Shown here: positions 1 to 5,566 of the stretch, one piece after another | How positions within the stretch are numbered: the stretch's first letter is position 1 | Layout of the letters: every line of letters begins with the position of its first letter | Source of the DNA: Oscillospiraceae bacterium | Lineage (GTDB): Bacteria > Bacillota_A > Clostridia > Oscillospirales > Ruminococcaceae | DNA: 13,945 nucleotides | Assembly (NCBI GenBank): GCA_900766795.1 | Contig: CAAFWX010000150.1 | Coordinates: 1 to 13,945, forward strand | Direction of reading: 5' to 3' | Made by a program: the position numbers and the translations under genes | The notes under the pieces: model-generated | Database searches by the model: none | Told to the model about the DNA's origin: nothing | Seen by the model: the letters and a program-made list of their open reading frames with translations, nothing else

Positions 1-447
1 GATACATTCATGGGCTTCCACTGCGGAAACACCTGCTCCTCCAAGCTCAGCAAGTGCACCATGAAGAACCAGATGATTATGGCAAGAAGCCTGCCCGAGG
101 AAGTAACTATGGGTACTCTCGAGGGCGACATTGTTCCCGGCGACATCACCTTCTTCCGCCTCCAGTCCACCGCTGACGCGCAGATTCGCGCCTACGTTGC
201 ACAGGGCGAGGTGCTTCCCGTTGCGACAAAGTCCTTCGGCAGCATTGGCGTGTTCGCTATCCCCGAGATGGGCAGATTCTACCGCCACGTTCTCATCGAG
301 AAGAACTATCCTCACCACGGCGCAGTTGCGTTCGGTCATGTCGGAAAGGCACTGTTCAACGTGTTCAGATACCTCGGCGTTGAGGACATCGGCTTCAACC
401 AGCCCGCAGGTATGATGTACCCCACCGAGAACCCCTTTGTAAAGTAA
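1..447 (+). CDS. L-fucose/L-arabinose isomerase-family protein, C-terminal part (5' end outside window)
   Basis: The frame is open from base 1 (D-T-F-M-G-F-H-C-G-N...) to a TAA at 445-447, so about 149 C-terminal residues are visible and the start lies upstream. The segment GDITFFRLQSTADAQIRAYV, then a glycine-rich stretch and YPHHGAVAFGHVGKAL near the end, resembles the C-terminal domain of fucose/arabinose isomerases. These enzymes interconvert aldose and ketose sugars with a divalent metal and are cytoplasmic. In that family a C-terminal His is a metal ligand; the His pair in YPHHGAV is the likely counterpart (inference). The metal-binding Glu and Asp would lie in the missing part, so substrate and activity cannot be judged. 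A strong hairpin terminator follows 14 bases after the stop, so this is the last gene of its transcript. It could instead be an uncharacterised sugar isomerase-like protein. Confidence 0.72.
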   Translation, partial: DTFMGFHCGNTCSSKLSKCTMKNQMIMARSLPEEVTMGTLEGDIVPGDITFFRLQSTADAQIRAYVAQGEVLPVATKSFGSIGVFAIPEMGRFYRHVLIEKNYPHHGAVAFGHVGKALFNVFRYLGVEDIGFNQPAGMMYPTENPFVK

Positions 448-461
448 TCCCGTAAAAGCTG

Positions 462-499
462 CCGCCCCGTTTTCCTGTGAAAGCGGGGCGGTTTTTGTT
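462..499 (+). terminator. Rho-independent terminator of the isomerase-like gene
   Basis: CCGCCCCG (462-469) pairs perfectly with CGGGGCGG (484-491) over a 14-base loop, followed directly by TTTTTGTT. It sits 14 bases after the isomerase stop and next to the end of the convergent ferredoxin gene. On the minus strand the hairpin is followed only by CAGCTTTT, so termination of the ferredoxin transcript there is possible but weaker. Confidence 0.88.
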
Positions 500-686
500 A
501 TTGCTCGGAGATATGGATAACGCTGACGGGGCATCCCTCTGCGGCGGCTTGGGTTTTGGCGGCATTGTCGGACGGATTGCCCACAACCTCGGACAGCCCG
601 TCGTCCGCTATGCGGAACACCTCGGGGCAGATGTCCGCGCACAAGCCGCAGCCTATGCAGCCCTCTCTGTCGATGGTAACTCTCAT
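498..686 (-). CDS. Single-cluster [4Fe-4S] ferredoxin
   Basis: This is a 62-residue low-potential electron carrier of the cytoplasm. The motif CIGCGLCADICPEVF gives Cys10, Cys13, Cys16 and Cys20, with Cys52 in EGCPVSVI. This is the layout of the roughly 60-residue monocluster ferredoxins (Thermotoga/Clostridia type), in which Cys10, 13, 16 and the C-terminal Cys bind one cluster. In the Thermotoga protein Cys20 forms a disulfide with a Cys near residue 43; here that position is Ala, so Cys20 is left unpaired. I chose the ATG at 686 because AAAGGAGG lies nine to ten bases before it; the in-frame GTG at 695 overlaps that ribosome site. The gene lies 45 bases downstream of the EamA permease on the same strand and may be cotranscribed with it. 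Its redox partner is not shown by the context. Confidence 0.92.
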   Translation of the reverse strand: MRVTIDREGCIGCGLCADICPEVFRIADDGLSEVVGNPSDNAAKTQAAAEGCPVSVIHISEQ

Positions 687-731
687 GCAGAGCACCTCCT
701 TTCGGAGGTATTGTATGAAGCAGGTGAGGAT

Positions 732-1673
732 TTATTCTGTTGCGGCAGGTTTTTTGTCCCACTCGCGGTTGACGATGTAAATTCCCGCGCAAACCAGCGC
801 CAGCGCAGCGACCGCTTCCGCGCGGAAAGCCTGAGCCGTTTCGCCGAGGAATAATGCGGACAGAAGCACTCCGCTTATCGGAGTGAAGAAGCTGTACACC
901 GCCACTCGGCTGACGGGGTTGTATTTCAGCAGCAGCGACCACAGCGAATATGACGACGCAGACACAAACGCGAGGTATATAAGGATACCAAGCCCCTCGC
1001 CTGTCACGGCGGGAAGCGTTCCTCCGAACGCAAGCCCCACGCAGGACAGCACCACTCCTCCCAGCAGGAATTGCAGCGAGGACAGCATAACGGGGTTGTC
1101 GCCGTCGGCGGTGAAGCGCTTGATGAAGATGGTTGACAGCGCGTAGGACAGCTTCGAGAGAATAAGCACTCCCTCGCCGTTAAGGGCAAACCCTCCTATG
1201 ATATCCCCGCCGAGATTTATGATGACAACGCCCGCCATCCCCAGCACGCACCCTGCGATTTTGGGCGCGGTGAGCCGTTCCATACGGAACACGAGCGTTG
1301 TTATCAGTATCGTGATAAACGCGCTCAGACCGTCAATGACGGAGCTTTTGACGCCCGAGCAGTGCGCAAGACCCATATAGAAGAACAGGTATTGCAGAAT
1401 GGTCTGGAAAACCGACAGCACGGCGATTTTCTTTGCGGATTTTGCCTTTGGAATGAGCGGCTTTTTCTCTACAAGACTTCCGAAGCACCACGCGATAATG
1501 CCCGCAAGGGTGAAACGTACCCCCGCGAACAGAAGCTGAGAAGCGGTGTCCGAGGCGTCAATCCGAAACGCAGCATAGCCGAGCTTAATAAACGGGAACG
1601 CGCTTCCCCACAGACCGCAGCACACCATTGCCAGCAGTACGATAATCCATGTTTTTTGCAGATTCTTTTCCAT
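732..1673 (-). CDS. EamA-family (DMT superfamily) inner-membrane transporter
   Basis: The 313-residue protein is almost entirely hydrophobic and has the two-fold EamA repeat. The first half begins MEKNLQKTWIIVLLAMVCCG with the typical LWGSAFPFIKLG stretch. The second half begins near VLILSKLSYALSTIFIKRF and ends with the characteristic PISGVLLSALFLGE. About ten membrane helices are expected, as is usual for this family of around 300 residues. Members export or import metabolites such as amino acids or nucleobases; nothing in the sequence fixes the substrate. The ATG at 1673 is preceded by a modest AAGGTG. The gene is divergent from the flavodoxin-like gene at 1763 and is followed by the ferredoxin after 45 bases. 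The C-terminus (NREWDKKPAATE) is hydrophilic. Family is sure; role is unknown. Confidence 0.9.
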   Translation of the reverse strand: MEKNLQKTWIIVLLAMVCCGLWGSAFPFIKLGYAAFRIDASDTASQLLFAGVRFTLAGIIAWCFGSLVEKKPLIPKAKSAKKIAVLSVFQTILQYLFFYMGLAHCSGVKSSVIDGLSAFITILITTLVFRMERLTAPKIAGCVLGMAGVVIINLGGDIIGGFALNGEGVLILSKLSYALSTIFIKRFTADGDNPVMLSSLQFLLGGVVLSCVGLAFGGTLPAVTGEGLGILIYLAFVSASSYSLWSLLLKYNPVSRVAVYSFFTPISGVLLSALFLGETAQAFRAEAVAALALVCAGIYIVNREWDKKPAATE

Positions 1674-1689
1674 TTGTTTTTTTCACACC

Positions 1690-1718
1690 TTGATTTTTCT
1701 GATTAATAGTACTATAAT
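1690..1718 (+). promoter_or_regulatory. Sigma-A-type promoter of the flavodoxin-like gene
   Basis: TTGATT (1690-1695) and TATAAT (1713-1718) are separated by exactly 17 bases, about 45 bases upstream of the start codon at 1763. A perfect 10-bp palindrome, ATAGTACTAT (1706-1715), overlaps the -10 element. It could be a small operator or simply chance in AT-rich DNA. The gene for the divergent permease starts at 1673, so this 89-base gap must hold both promoters; no clear one is visible for the permease. Confidence 0.75.
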
Positions 1719-1762
1719 TATTTCAGAGCACATATACTCTTATTATTTTGGAGGTACATACC

Positions 1763-2383
1763 ATGAAAGTAATTCTCGTAAACGGAAGCCCCAAGGAAAA
1801 GGGCTGCACTTATACTGCGCTGTGCGAGGCGGCAAAGACTCTGAACGAATGCGGAATCGACGCAGAGATTTTCTGGGTCGGAAGCAAGCCGATTTCCGGG
1901 TGCAGGGGCTGCGGCGCATGCGCAAAGCTGGGGCGCTGCGTTGTTGACGACACGGTGAACAGCTTCGTTGAGATGTCAAAGGAAGCGGACGGCTTCATCT
2001 TCGGCTCGCCCGTGCATTACGCGGCGGCAAGCGGCGCAATCACGTCCTTTATGGACAGAGCATTCTATTCCGGCGGAAAGTTCATGGCGGGAAAGCCTGC
2101 CGCTTCTGTCGTAAGCTGCCGCAGGGGCGGCGCAAGCGCTGCATTCGACCAGCTGAACAAGTACTACACAATCAACTGTATGCCCGTAGTGTCCTCGCAG
2201 TACTGGAATCAGGTTCACGGAAGCACCCCCGAGGACGTTTTGAAGGATTTGGAGGGAATGCAGACCATGCGCACGCTTGCGCGCAACATGGCATGGCTGT
2301 TGAAGTGCATTGAGGCAGGAAAGCAGGCGGGAATTACTTTCCCCGAGCACGAGCCTGTTCAGCGCACCAACTTCATCAGATAA
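1763..2383 (+). CDS. Flavodoxin-fold NAD(P)H-dependent oxidoreductase with Isf-like cysteine cluster
   Basis: The 206-residue protein starts MKVILVNGSPKEKGCTYTAL, the phosphate-binding loop and first helix of the NADPH-dependent FMN reductase/flavodoxin-like fold, which binds FMN. At about residues 44-62, ISGCRGCGACAKLGRCVVDD has the spacing C-x2-C-x2-C-x5-C. This matches the compact motif that binds a [4Fe-4S] cluster in iron-sulfur flavoproteins (Isf) of anaerobes. GSPVHYAAASGAITSFMDRA is the second flavin-contacting region. The likely role is cytoplasmic electron transfer or reduction of quinones, O2 or nitro compounds, but the substrate is unknown. The ATG at 1763 has GGAGGT at 1750-1755; an in-frame TTG at 1748 overlaps that site and is not the start. 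The gene stands alone, with its own promoter upstream and a terminator about 90 bases downstream. Some relatives keep these cysteines without a proven cluster. Confidence 0.87.
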   Translation: MKVILVNGSPKEKGCTYTALCEAAKTLNECGIDAEIFWVGSKPISGCRGCGACAKLGRCVVDDTVNSFVEMSKEADGFIFGSPVHYAAASGAITSFMDRAFYSGGKFMAGKPAASVVSCRRGGASAAFDQLNKYYTINCMPVVSSQYWNQVHGSTPEDVLKDLEGMQTMRTLARNMAWLLKCIEAGKQAGITFPEHEPVQRTNFIR

Positions 2384-2472
2384 TTCCGAAGCCGCCACAG
2401 AACATTATATCACAAACTTTTCGATTTGTCACCATGGTTTGTGAAAAATCCGTATAATTCGGCATGAATATT
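2384..2472 (+). other. Intergenic stretch with an inverted repeat before the terminator
   Basis: CACAAAC (2411-2417) is repeated in inverse orientation as GTTTGTG (2437-2443), enclosing TTTGTCACCAT. The 10-mer TTTGTCACCA also occurs over the kinase promoter (9974-9983). No reading frame here has a ribosome site or recognisable protein. Confidence 0.35.
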
Positions 2473-2521
2473 CCCCGCACGGCAAAGAGCGCTTTTCGCT
2501 TCGCTGTGCGGGGTGTTTTTT
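2473..2521 (+). terminator. Rho-independent terminator of the flavodoxin-like gene
   Basis: CCCCGCAC (2473-2480) pairs with GTGCGGGG (2506-2513). Inside is a smaller AGCG/CGCT stem, and a run of T with one G follows (TGTTTTTTT). It lies 90 bases after the stop codon at 2383. Confidence 0.82.
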
Positions 2522-2710
2522 TGCCAAAAGCCGAGCGTTATATCCATAAACTGTAAATCAAAATGTGCGCCAATGGGTTGTTTTTGCGTTAAGATTCCGT
2601 TAAGCATTTCTCGGATTTTCCTCGAAAAACGCTCACAAACGCGGGTGTAATCGCATTTGCGGGCACTTTGCCGTACCCTGTGGAGATAGGGAGATTTTTC
2701 CAAAAACCTC
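2522..2710. other. Upstream region of spo0A, no gene recognised
   Basis: These roughly 190 bases lie between the terminator and the spo0A promoter. A minus-strand frame covers it (2410-2703), but it crosses the terminator, has no ribosome site and reads as random composition. CGTTAAG occurs twice (about 2588 and 2602). I looked for a Spo0A box (TGTCGAA) here because many spo0A promoters carry one, and found none. What the stretch does is not apparent. Confidence 0.4.
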
Positions 2711-2739
2711 TTGAAATTGTTATCATAATGTGATATTAT
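2711..2739 (+). promoter_or_regulatory. Extended -10 sigma-A-type promoter of spo0A
   Basis: TTGAAA (2711-2716), a 17-base spacer, then TATTAT (2734-2739) preceded by TGA (2731-2733), which gives the TGn extended -10. The start codon is 110 bases downstream, leaving a 5' leader of about 104 bases. That leader contains a short TCCGT/ACGGA hairpin (2803-2807/2816-2820). Confidence 0.75.
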
Positions 2740-2849
2740 TGAGTAAAGCGAATGACAAAGATTTCCATATCAGATGTCGTTCGGAAAAAAACAACAGCCC
2801 TTTCCGTCATGGGGAACGGACAGGGGACATAAAATGGAGGTTTACGAAA

Positions 2850-3629
2850 ATGACAAATCAAATCAAGGTACTTATCGGCAACGACACCGCAGACTGCGGA
2901 ATGGCATGGGCAGGGGCGCTGAAGAACGCGGGCATGTACGCAATAACGCGCCACTGCGACGGAAACGCAGTGCTGAGTTCCATAAAGAGCGAGGCTCCCG
3001 ATGTGGCTGTGCTTGAGGCAAAAATGCCCTACTGCGACGCAGTTGAGGTAATCCGCAGGCTTAAGGTTGAGAAGAAGTATGTGCCCAACGTAATCATCGT
3101 GTCGAATGTGAGCGACCCGCGGCTTGAGCGCGAGGCGGCTGCTGCGGGCGCAGGGTATATGGTAAAGCCGGTTGACCCCGCGTACCTTGCGGAGAGAATT
3201 TCCACCATGTGTGGCGAGCAGACGGTGCCGAACAATGTTCCCGACGAAACAGACCTTGAATGTGCGGTTACAGAGATAATTCATCAGGTAGGCATACCCG
3301 CGCACATCAAGGGATATCACTACCTCAGAACCGCCATCATGCTTTCCGTAAACAACGACGAGATGATAAACTGCATAACAAAGCTGCTTTACCCAACCGT
3401 TGCGAAGAAATATCAGACCACCTCGTCGAGAGTTGAGCGCGCGATACGCCATGCCATTGAGATTGCATGGGACAGGGGGGATATCGACGTGCTGACGAAG
3501 CTGTTTTCCTACACCGTCCACACCACCAAGGGTAAGCCCACAAACTCCGAGTTTATCGCGTTGATTGCCGACCATCTGCGCCTTAAGTTCAAGCAGAAGC
3601 AGAGCGTTGGCGCCGCTTCATACAGGTAA
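2850..3629 (+). CDS. spo0A: Sporulation transcription factor Spo0A with altered phosphoacceptor site
   Basis: The 259-residue protein has an N-terminal response-regulator receiver (about 1-120) and the Spo0A DNA-binding domain (about 137-250). The latter is highly typical: IIHQVGIPAHIKGYHYLR, then the recognition helix TTSSRVERAIRHAIEIAW and KPTNSEFIALIADHLRLKF. In the family, phosphorylation of Asp56 causes dimerisation and binding to 0A boxes, switching cells to sporulation or stationary-phase programmes. Here the receiver is unusual. The expected LDxxMP reads VLEAKMP, with Glu56 (GAG, 3015-3017) in place of the phosphoacceptor. The acidic pair is N11-D12 rather than Asp-Asp. The switch residue is Ser85 and Lys106 is kept. 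The protein may therefore be fixed in an active-like or phosphorylation-independent state (inference). ATG at 2850 is set by GGAGGT at 2836-2841. The gene is monocistronic; the usual upstream neighbour spoIVB is absent. Confidence 0.95.
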   Translation: MTNQIKVLIGNDTADCGMAWAGALKNAGMYAITRHCDGNAVLSSIKSEAPDVAVLEAKMPYCDAVEVIRRLKVEKKYVPNVIIVSNVSDPRLEREAAAAGAGYMVKPVDPAYLAERISTMCGEQTVPNNVPDETDLECAVTEIIHQVGIPAHIKGYHYLRTAIMLSVNNDEMINCITKLLYPTVAKKYQTTSSRVERAIRHAIEIAWDRGDIDVLTKLFSYTVHTTKGKPTNSEFIALIADHLRLKFKQKQSVGAASYR

Positions 3630-3660
3630 CGTGCCCCCTCTCTCCCATTATATATATGCG

Positions 3661-3699
3661 GTGCGCCCTTCGTTTGACGGAGGGCGCACTCGTGTATTT
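3661..3699 (+). terminator. Terminator hairpin after spo0A
   Basis: GTGCGCCCTTCG (3661-3672) pairs with CGGAGGGCGCAC (3678-3689) through 12 bp, including one G-U pair, with a 5-base loop TTTGA. The downstream tract is only TCGTGTATTT, so termination may be incomplete. It lies 31 bases after the spo0A stop. Confidence 0.75.
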
Positions 3700-3717
3700 C
3701 GGGGAATTATGCGAACC

Positions 3718-3750
3718 GAAAAAAGCAGGCTGTCGTGCCGCCTGCTTTAA
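3718..3750. terminator. Second hairpin after spo0A, bidirectional-looking
   Basis: AAAGCAGGC (3722-3730) pairs with GCCTGCTTT (3740-3748) over a 9-base loop. The left arm is preceded by more A residues (3718-3724), so the hairpin looks terminator-like on the minus strand, while on the plus strand only TTTAA follows. Its right arm abuts the left end of MITE-like element A1. Confidence 0.55.
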
Positions 3751-3969
3751 GGCAATACTGCATAATTATTGTCGTTCGATTGCGCCGCAGATTTTTCGTC
3801 AGATTGTACAATGAGGACGACGCAAGGCTGACGCCTTGCTAGGACGAATTGTGCAACTAGGCGTTTCCCGCGGAAGCGAAGCGTATTCAAGCGGGAAACT
3901 GCTGGCGGAAAATATGCAAGCAAGCGCGCGGCAAAGGTGTTAGCCGGTAATTGTGCGGTGTTGCCCTAA
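3747..3969. mobile_element. MITE-like element A1
   Basis: The left end (3747-3768, TTAAGGCAATACTGCATAAT...) and the inverted right end (3948-3969, ending GTGCGGTGTTGCCCTAA) match at 18 of 22 positions. The interior (about 220 bp total) has no convincing reading frame. It holds further short inverted repeats, for example CGCAAGGC/GCCTTGC near 3820-3839 and TTTCCCGC/GCGGGAAA at about 3865-3899. The right end recurs, inverted and almost identical, as the left end of element A2 at 7548. Another internal block (GGCGGAAAATATGCAAGCA, 3904-3922) is related in inverse orientation to the right part of A2. Such structure fits a non-autonomous element moved by a transposase encoded elsewhere. The mobilising family is not identifiable here; TA or TTA at the ends hints at a TA target. 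Confidence 0.7.
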
Positions 3970-3972
3970 CAC

Positions 3973-4082
3973 TACGCCAATAAAAGAGCGCCCAGCCCAT
4001 GCGGAAAACCGTAACCCGTTTCGGGAATTGGGAGAGCGATACGGTTCTCAGAATGAGAAAATCCGCAGAATAAGTTGGCGTA
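3973..4082 (+). ncRNA. Candidate structured RNA (multibranched, closed by an 8-bp stem)
   Basis: Nested perfect stems are visible. P1 is TACGCCAA (3973-3980) with TTGGCGTA (4075-4082). P2 is TGCGGA (4000-4005) with TCCGCA (4062-4067). P3 is AACCGTA (4007-4013) with TACGGTT (4040-4046). P4 is CCCG (4015-4018) with CGGG (4022-4025) and loop TTT. P5 is CTCA (4047-4050) with TGAG (4054-4057) and loop GAA. CCCAG (3991-3995) could also pair with TTGGG (4028-4032) as a pseudoknot, with one G-U pair. The fold is too regular for chance and no reading frame explains it. It starts four bases after element A1 and lies about 225 bases upstream of the tail-fibre-like gene. It could be a cis-regulatory leader, a ribozyme or a free RNA. 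I do not recognise it as a known riboswitch class. Confidence 0.55.
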
Positions 4083-4307
4083 TACGATAAGAAACGTTCC
4101 TCGCCGAAGTATCATTACGCCGGGTCAAGAAAATAAGCGAGGCTCTTTGGATAAACGGCTGTTGGCATCAGCCATCAGCAACCATAATCAAAATGCTTAT
4201 GCCTGATGATTGACATTATCAACATTACAGTTTTTTGCAGTTCTCAATCGTATAGACTAAATATGCGGGGAAACCGCATAATACTATGAAATATAGGAGG
4301 AATTACA
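4083..4307 (+). other. Non-coding leader of the tail-fibre-like gene with several hairpins
   Basis: No protein is recognisable. Hairpins seen: CCTCGC (4099-4104)/GCGAGG (4137-4142); GGCTG (4157-4161)/CAGCC (4169-4173); CATCAG (4173-4178)/CTGATG (4203-4208) enclosing CATAA/TTATG; and TATGCGG (4262-4268)/CCGCATA (4274-4280) with loop GGAAA. The last sits 14 bases before the AGGAGG site (4295-4300). TTGACA occurs at 4210-4215, but no good -10 lies at the right spacing. TATAGA (4251) and TAAATA (4258) are weak alternatives, so the promoter is unresolved. Confidence 0.4.
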
Positions 4308-5291
4308 ATGGCAACAAAAACAATAATGCTGACCGGAGCAGAGGTCGAAGTCACTGGCTTGGACGGCACTAATGTGCACATCCGCAATGACGGAACAAGC
4401 ACTGTCTATGCGGCAAAATCAGCCGGAATAATTGCAGACGCGGACGGTGTTCTGTCTATTCCGGCGGGATGTTCGGCTGTTATTTACAGCATTCGCGGTA
4501 CAGTCCATCTGTTAGGAACAGGCATCATACAGCTTGTGTCCAGCGACTACGCTGAAAGCCCTTTTAAGTCATCCGTGACACCCGGCTCGGTCACGGGAGA
4601 GATATCCAGAGCCGTCAGCAATCCCAACCTGCTGATAAATCCGGATTTTAAGGTGAATCAGTATGGAAAGAGCGGCGTTATTACTACTGCGGGGTACTTC
4701 ATTGACCGATGGAAACTGGTTGATGGCAGTGTAACCATAAATGACGATGGCTCCCTTACGCTCAACGGAACCATTGCTCAGATACTGGAAAGCCCTGCCG
4801 GAGAAGATGTTTCCGTTTCGGCGAGCGCAGGAACAGCAAGTTATGATAACACGACCGGAACATTCACGCTGACAGCTTCCGACAGTATAATTTCCTGGGC
4901 GAAGCTTGAGGCGGGCAGTATTTCAACGAGGTTTTTACCGACAGACCCCGCGACAGAACTCCTTAAATGCCAGAGGTATTATAACAGATACCGCGTCATA
5001 GCTACCGGCATATTGGGAATAGCTATGGCGCGCTCAGCAACAGAACTTTTGCTTTGTCTGTCGCTGCCTTCCGGTATGAGGATTGTTCCCACAGTAAGTC
5101 TTAGTACTGCGTTGGTTGAATTGTCTGACGGCGAAGAATCATATGCGATTTCAGGCTGCAGCGTTTATAACTATTCGACCAACAGCAATGCAATAACGCT
5201 CAAAATCATTTCCAATGATTTGACCGTTGGAAAAATGTATTTCGTAAGAATGAAATCCACCTCAGCGGTAGAATTTTCTTCTGAAATGTAG
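4308..5291 (+). CDS. Phage tail-fibre-like structural protein
   Basis: The 327-residue protein has no signal peptide. Residues 1-80 are a beta-rich domain (VHIRNDGTSTVYAAKSAGI ... LLGTGIIQLV) like N-terminal modules of clostridial phage appendage proteins. Next comes NLLINPDFKVNQYGKSGVIT ... YFIDRWKL, the start of a carbohydrate-binding-like jelly-roll seen in tail fibres. Then comes WAKLEAGSISTRFLPTDPAT followed by ELLKCQRYYNRY, a sequence stretch typical of phage tail-fibre proteins. The C-terminal 100 residues are beta-rich and would be the receptor-contact part (inference). AGGAGG (4295-4300) is seven bases before the ATG. No baseplate, chaperone, holin or lysin gene lies nearby, so it is a solitary gene with a long structured leader, bounded by terminators and MITE-like repeats. 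It may be a prophage remnant or a domesticated surface/adhesion protein. Confidence 0.75.
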   Translation: MATKTIMLTGAEVEVTGLDGTNVHIRNDGTSTVYAAKSAGIIADADGVLSIPAGCSAVIYSIRGTVHLLGTGIIQLVSSDYAESPFKSSVTPGSVTGEISRAVSNPNLLINPDFKVNQYGKSGVITTAGYFIDRWKLVDGSVTINDDGSLTLNGTIAQILESPAGEDVSVSASAGTASYDNTTGTFTLTASDSIISWAKLEAGSISTRFLPTDPATELLKCQRYYNRYRVIATGILGIAMARSATELLLCLSLPSGMRIVPTVSLSTALVELSDGEESYAISGCSVYNYSTNSNAITLKIISNDLTVGKMYFVRMKSTSAVEFSSEM

Positions 5292-5456
5292 AAATGTACA
5301 AAAGGCGGCACGAAGCAATGATTATCAAGCGAACGTATTCTTCTTTTCGTTATCTTTATCCCTAAACATAACGACTTTATGTTTGCTTAATCAACATATA
5401 TAATTTGCCAAGAAAAGCTGACGCCTTAAGACAATGTTTCTACGAATGACACATAC

Positions 5457-5496
5457 AATAGCTGCCGGAGTATAATTATTTCGGCAGCTATTTTAG
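5457..5496 (+). terminator. Terminator of the tail-fibre-like gene
   Basis: AATAGCTGCCG (5457-5467) pairs with CGGCAGCTATT (5482-5492) through 11 bp with a 14-base AT-rich loop, and TTAG follows. It lies 165 bases after the stop at 5291. The interval 5292-5456 shows no gene. Confidence 0.7.
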
Positions 5497-5498
5497 TC

Positions 5499-5528
5499 TG
5501 TCGGAAAAGTCTAAAGACTTTTCCGACA
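5499..5528. repeat. Perfect 14-bp inverted repeat with a 2-base spacer
   Basis: TGTCGGAAAAGTCT (5499-5512) and AGACTTTTCCGACA (5515-5528) are exact inverse complements separated by AA. This is long enough to extrude or to fold as RNA on either strand. It sits between two other hairpins at the junction of the tail-fibre and ECF-sigma blocks. It may be the scar or end of an inserted element, or an extra bidirectional terminator. Confidence 0.8.
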
Positions 5529-5534
5529 AGCTGA

Positions 5535-5566
5535 CGGGGTTGGAAATGAATCCAACCCCGATTCTT
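5535..5566. terminator. Hairpin at the 3' end of the sigma/DUF4367 remnant
   Basis: CGGGGTTGGA (5535-5544) pairs perfectly with TCCAACCCCG (5551-5560) over loop AATGAA. On the plus strand ATTCTTTATT follows; on the minus strand TCAGCTTG follows. It therefore looks more like a plus-strand terminator, but it also lies five bases after the minus-strand stop at 5566. Confidence 0.65.

Noticed and set aside
2410..2703. 97-codon minus-strand frame upstream of spo0A
   Set aside because: It spans the terminator hairpin of the flavodoxin-like gene, lacks a ribosome site and looks random.
3109..3115. Spo0A box TGTCGAA
   Set aside because: It lies inside the spo0A coding region with no promoter nearby; a 7-mer is expected by chance.
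2736..3575. Long minus-strand open frame (279 codons) opposite spo0A
   Set aside because: It lies antisense to a certain gene, has no ribosome site and no recognisable domain; long antisense frames are common in this composition.
4007..4046. Group II intron domain V
   Set aside because: The TACGGTT arm is reminiscent, but the AGC triad, tetraloop and bulge are missing and no intron-encoded reverse transcriptase is present.
3964..4060. Twister-type ribozyme
   Set aside because: CTAACACT followed by GCCAAT resembles part of a twister consensus, but the remaining conserved loop segments and pseudoknot partners are not in the right order.
4203..4209. Hammerhead ribozyme core CTGATGA
   Set aside because: No stem II followed by GAAA lies downstream, so the motif is isolated.
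4308..5291. Target gene of a diversity-generating retroelement
   Set aside because: There is no reverse transcriptase, accessory gene or template repeat in the window, and the C-terminus does not look like a C-type lectin fold.
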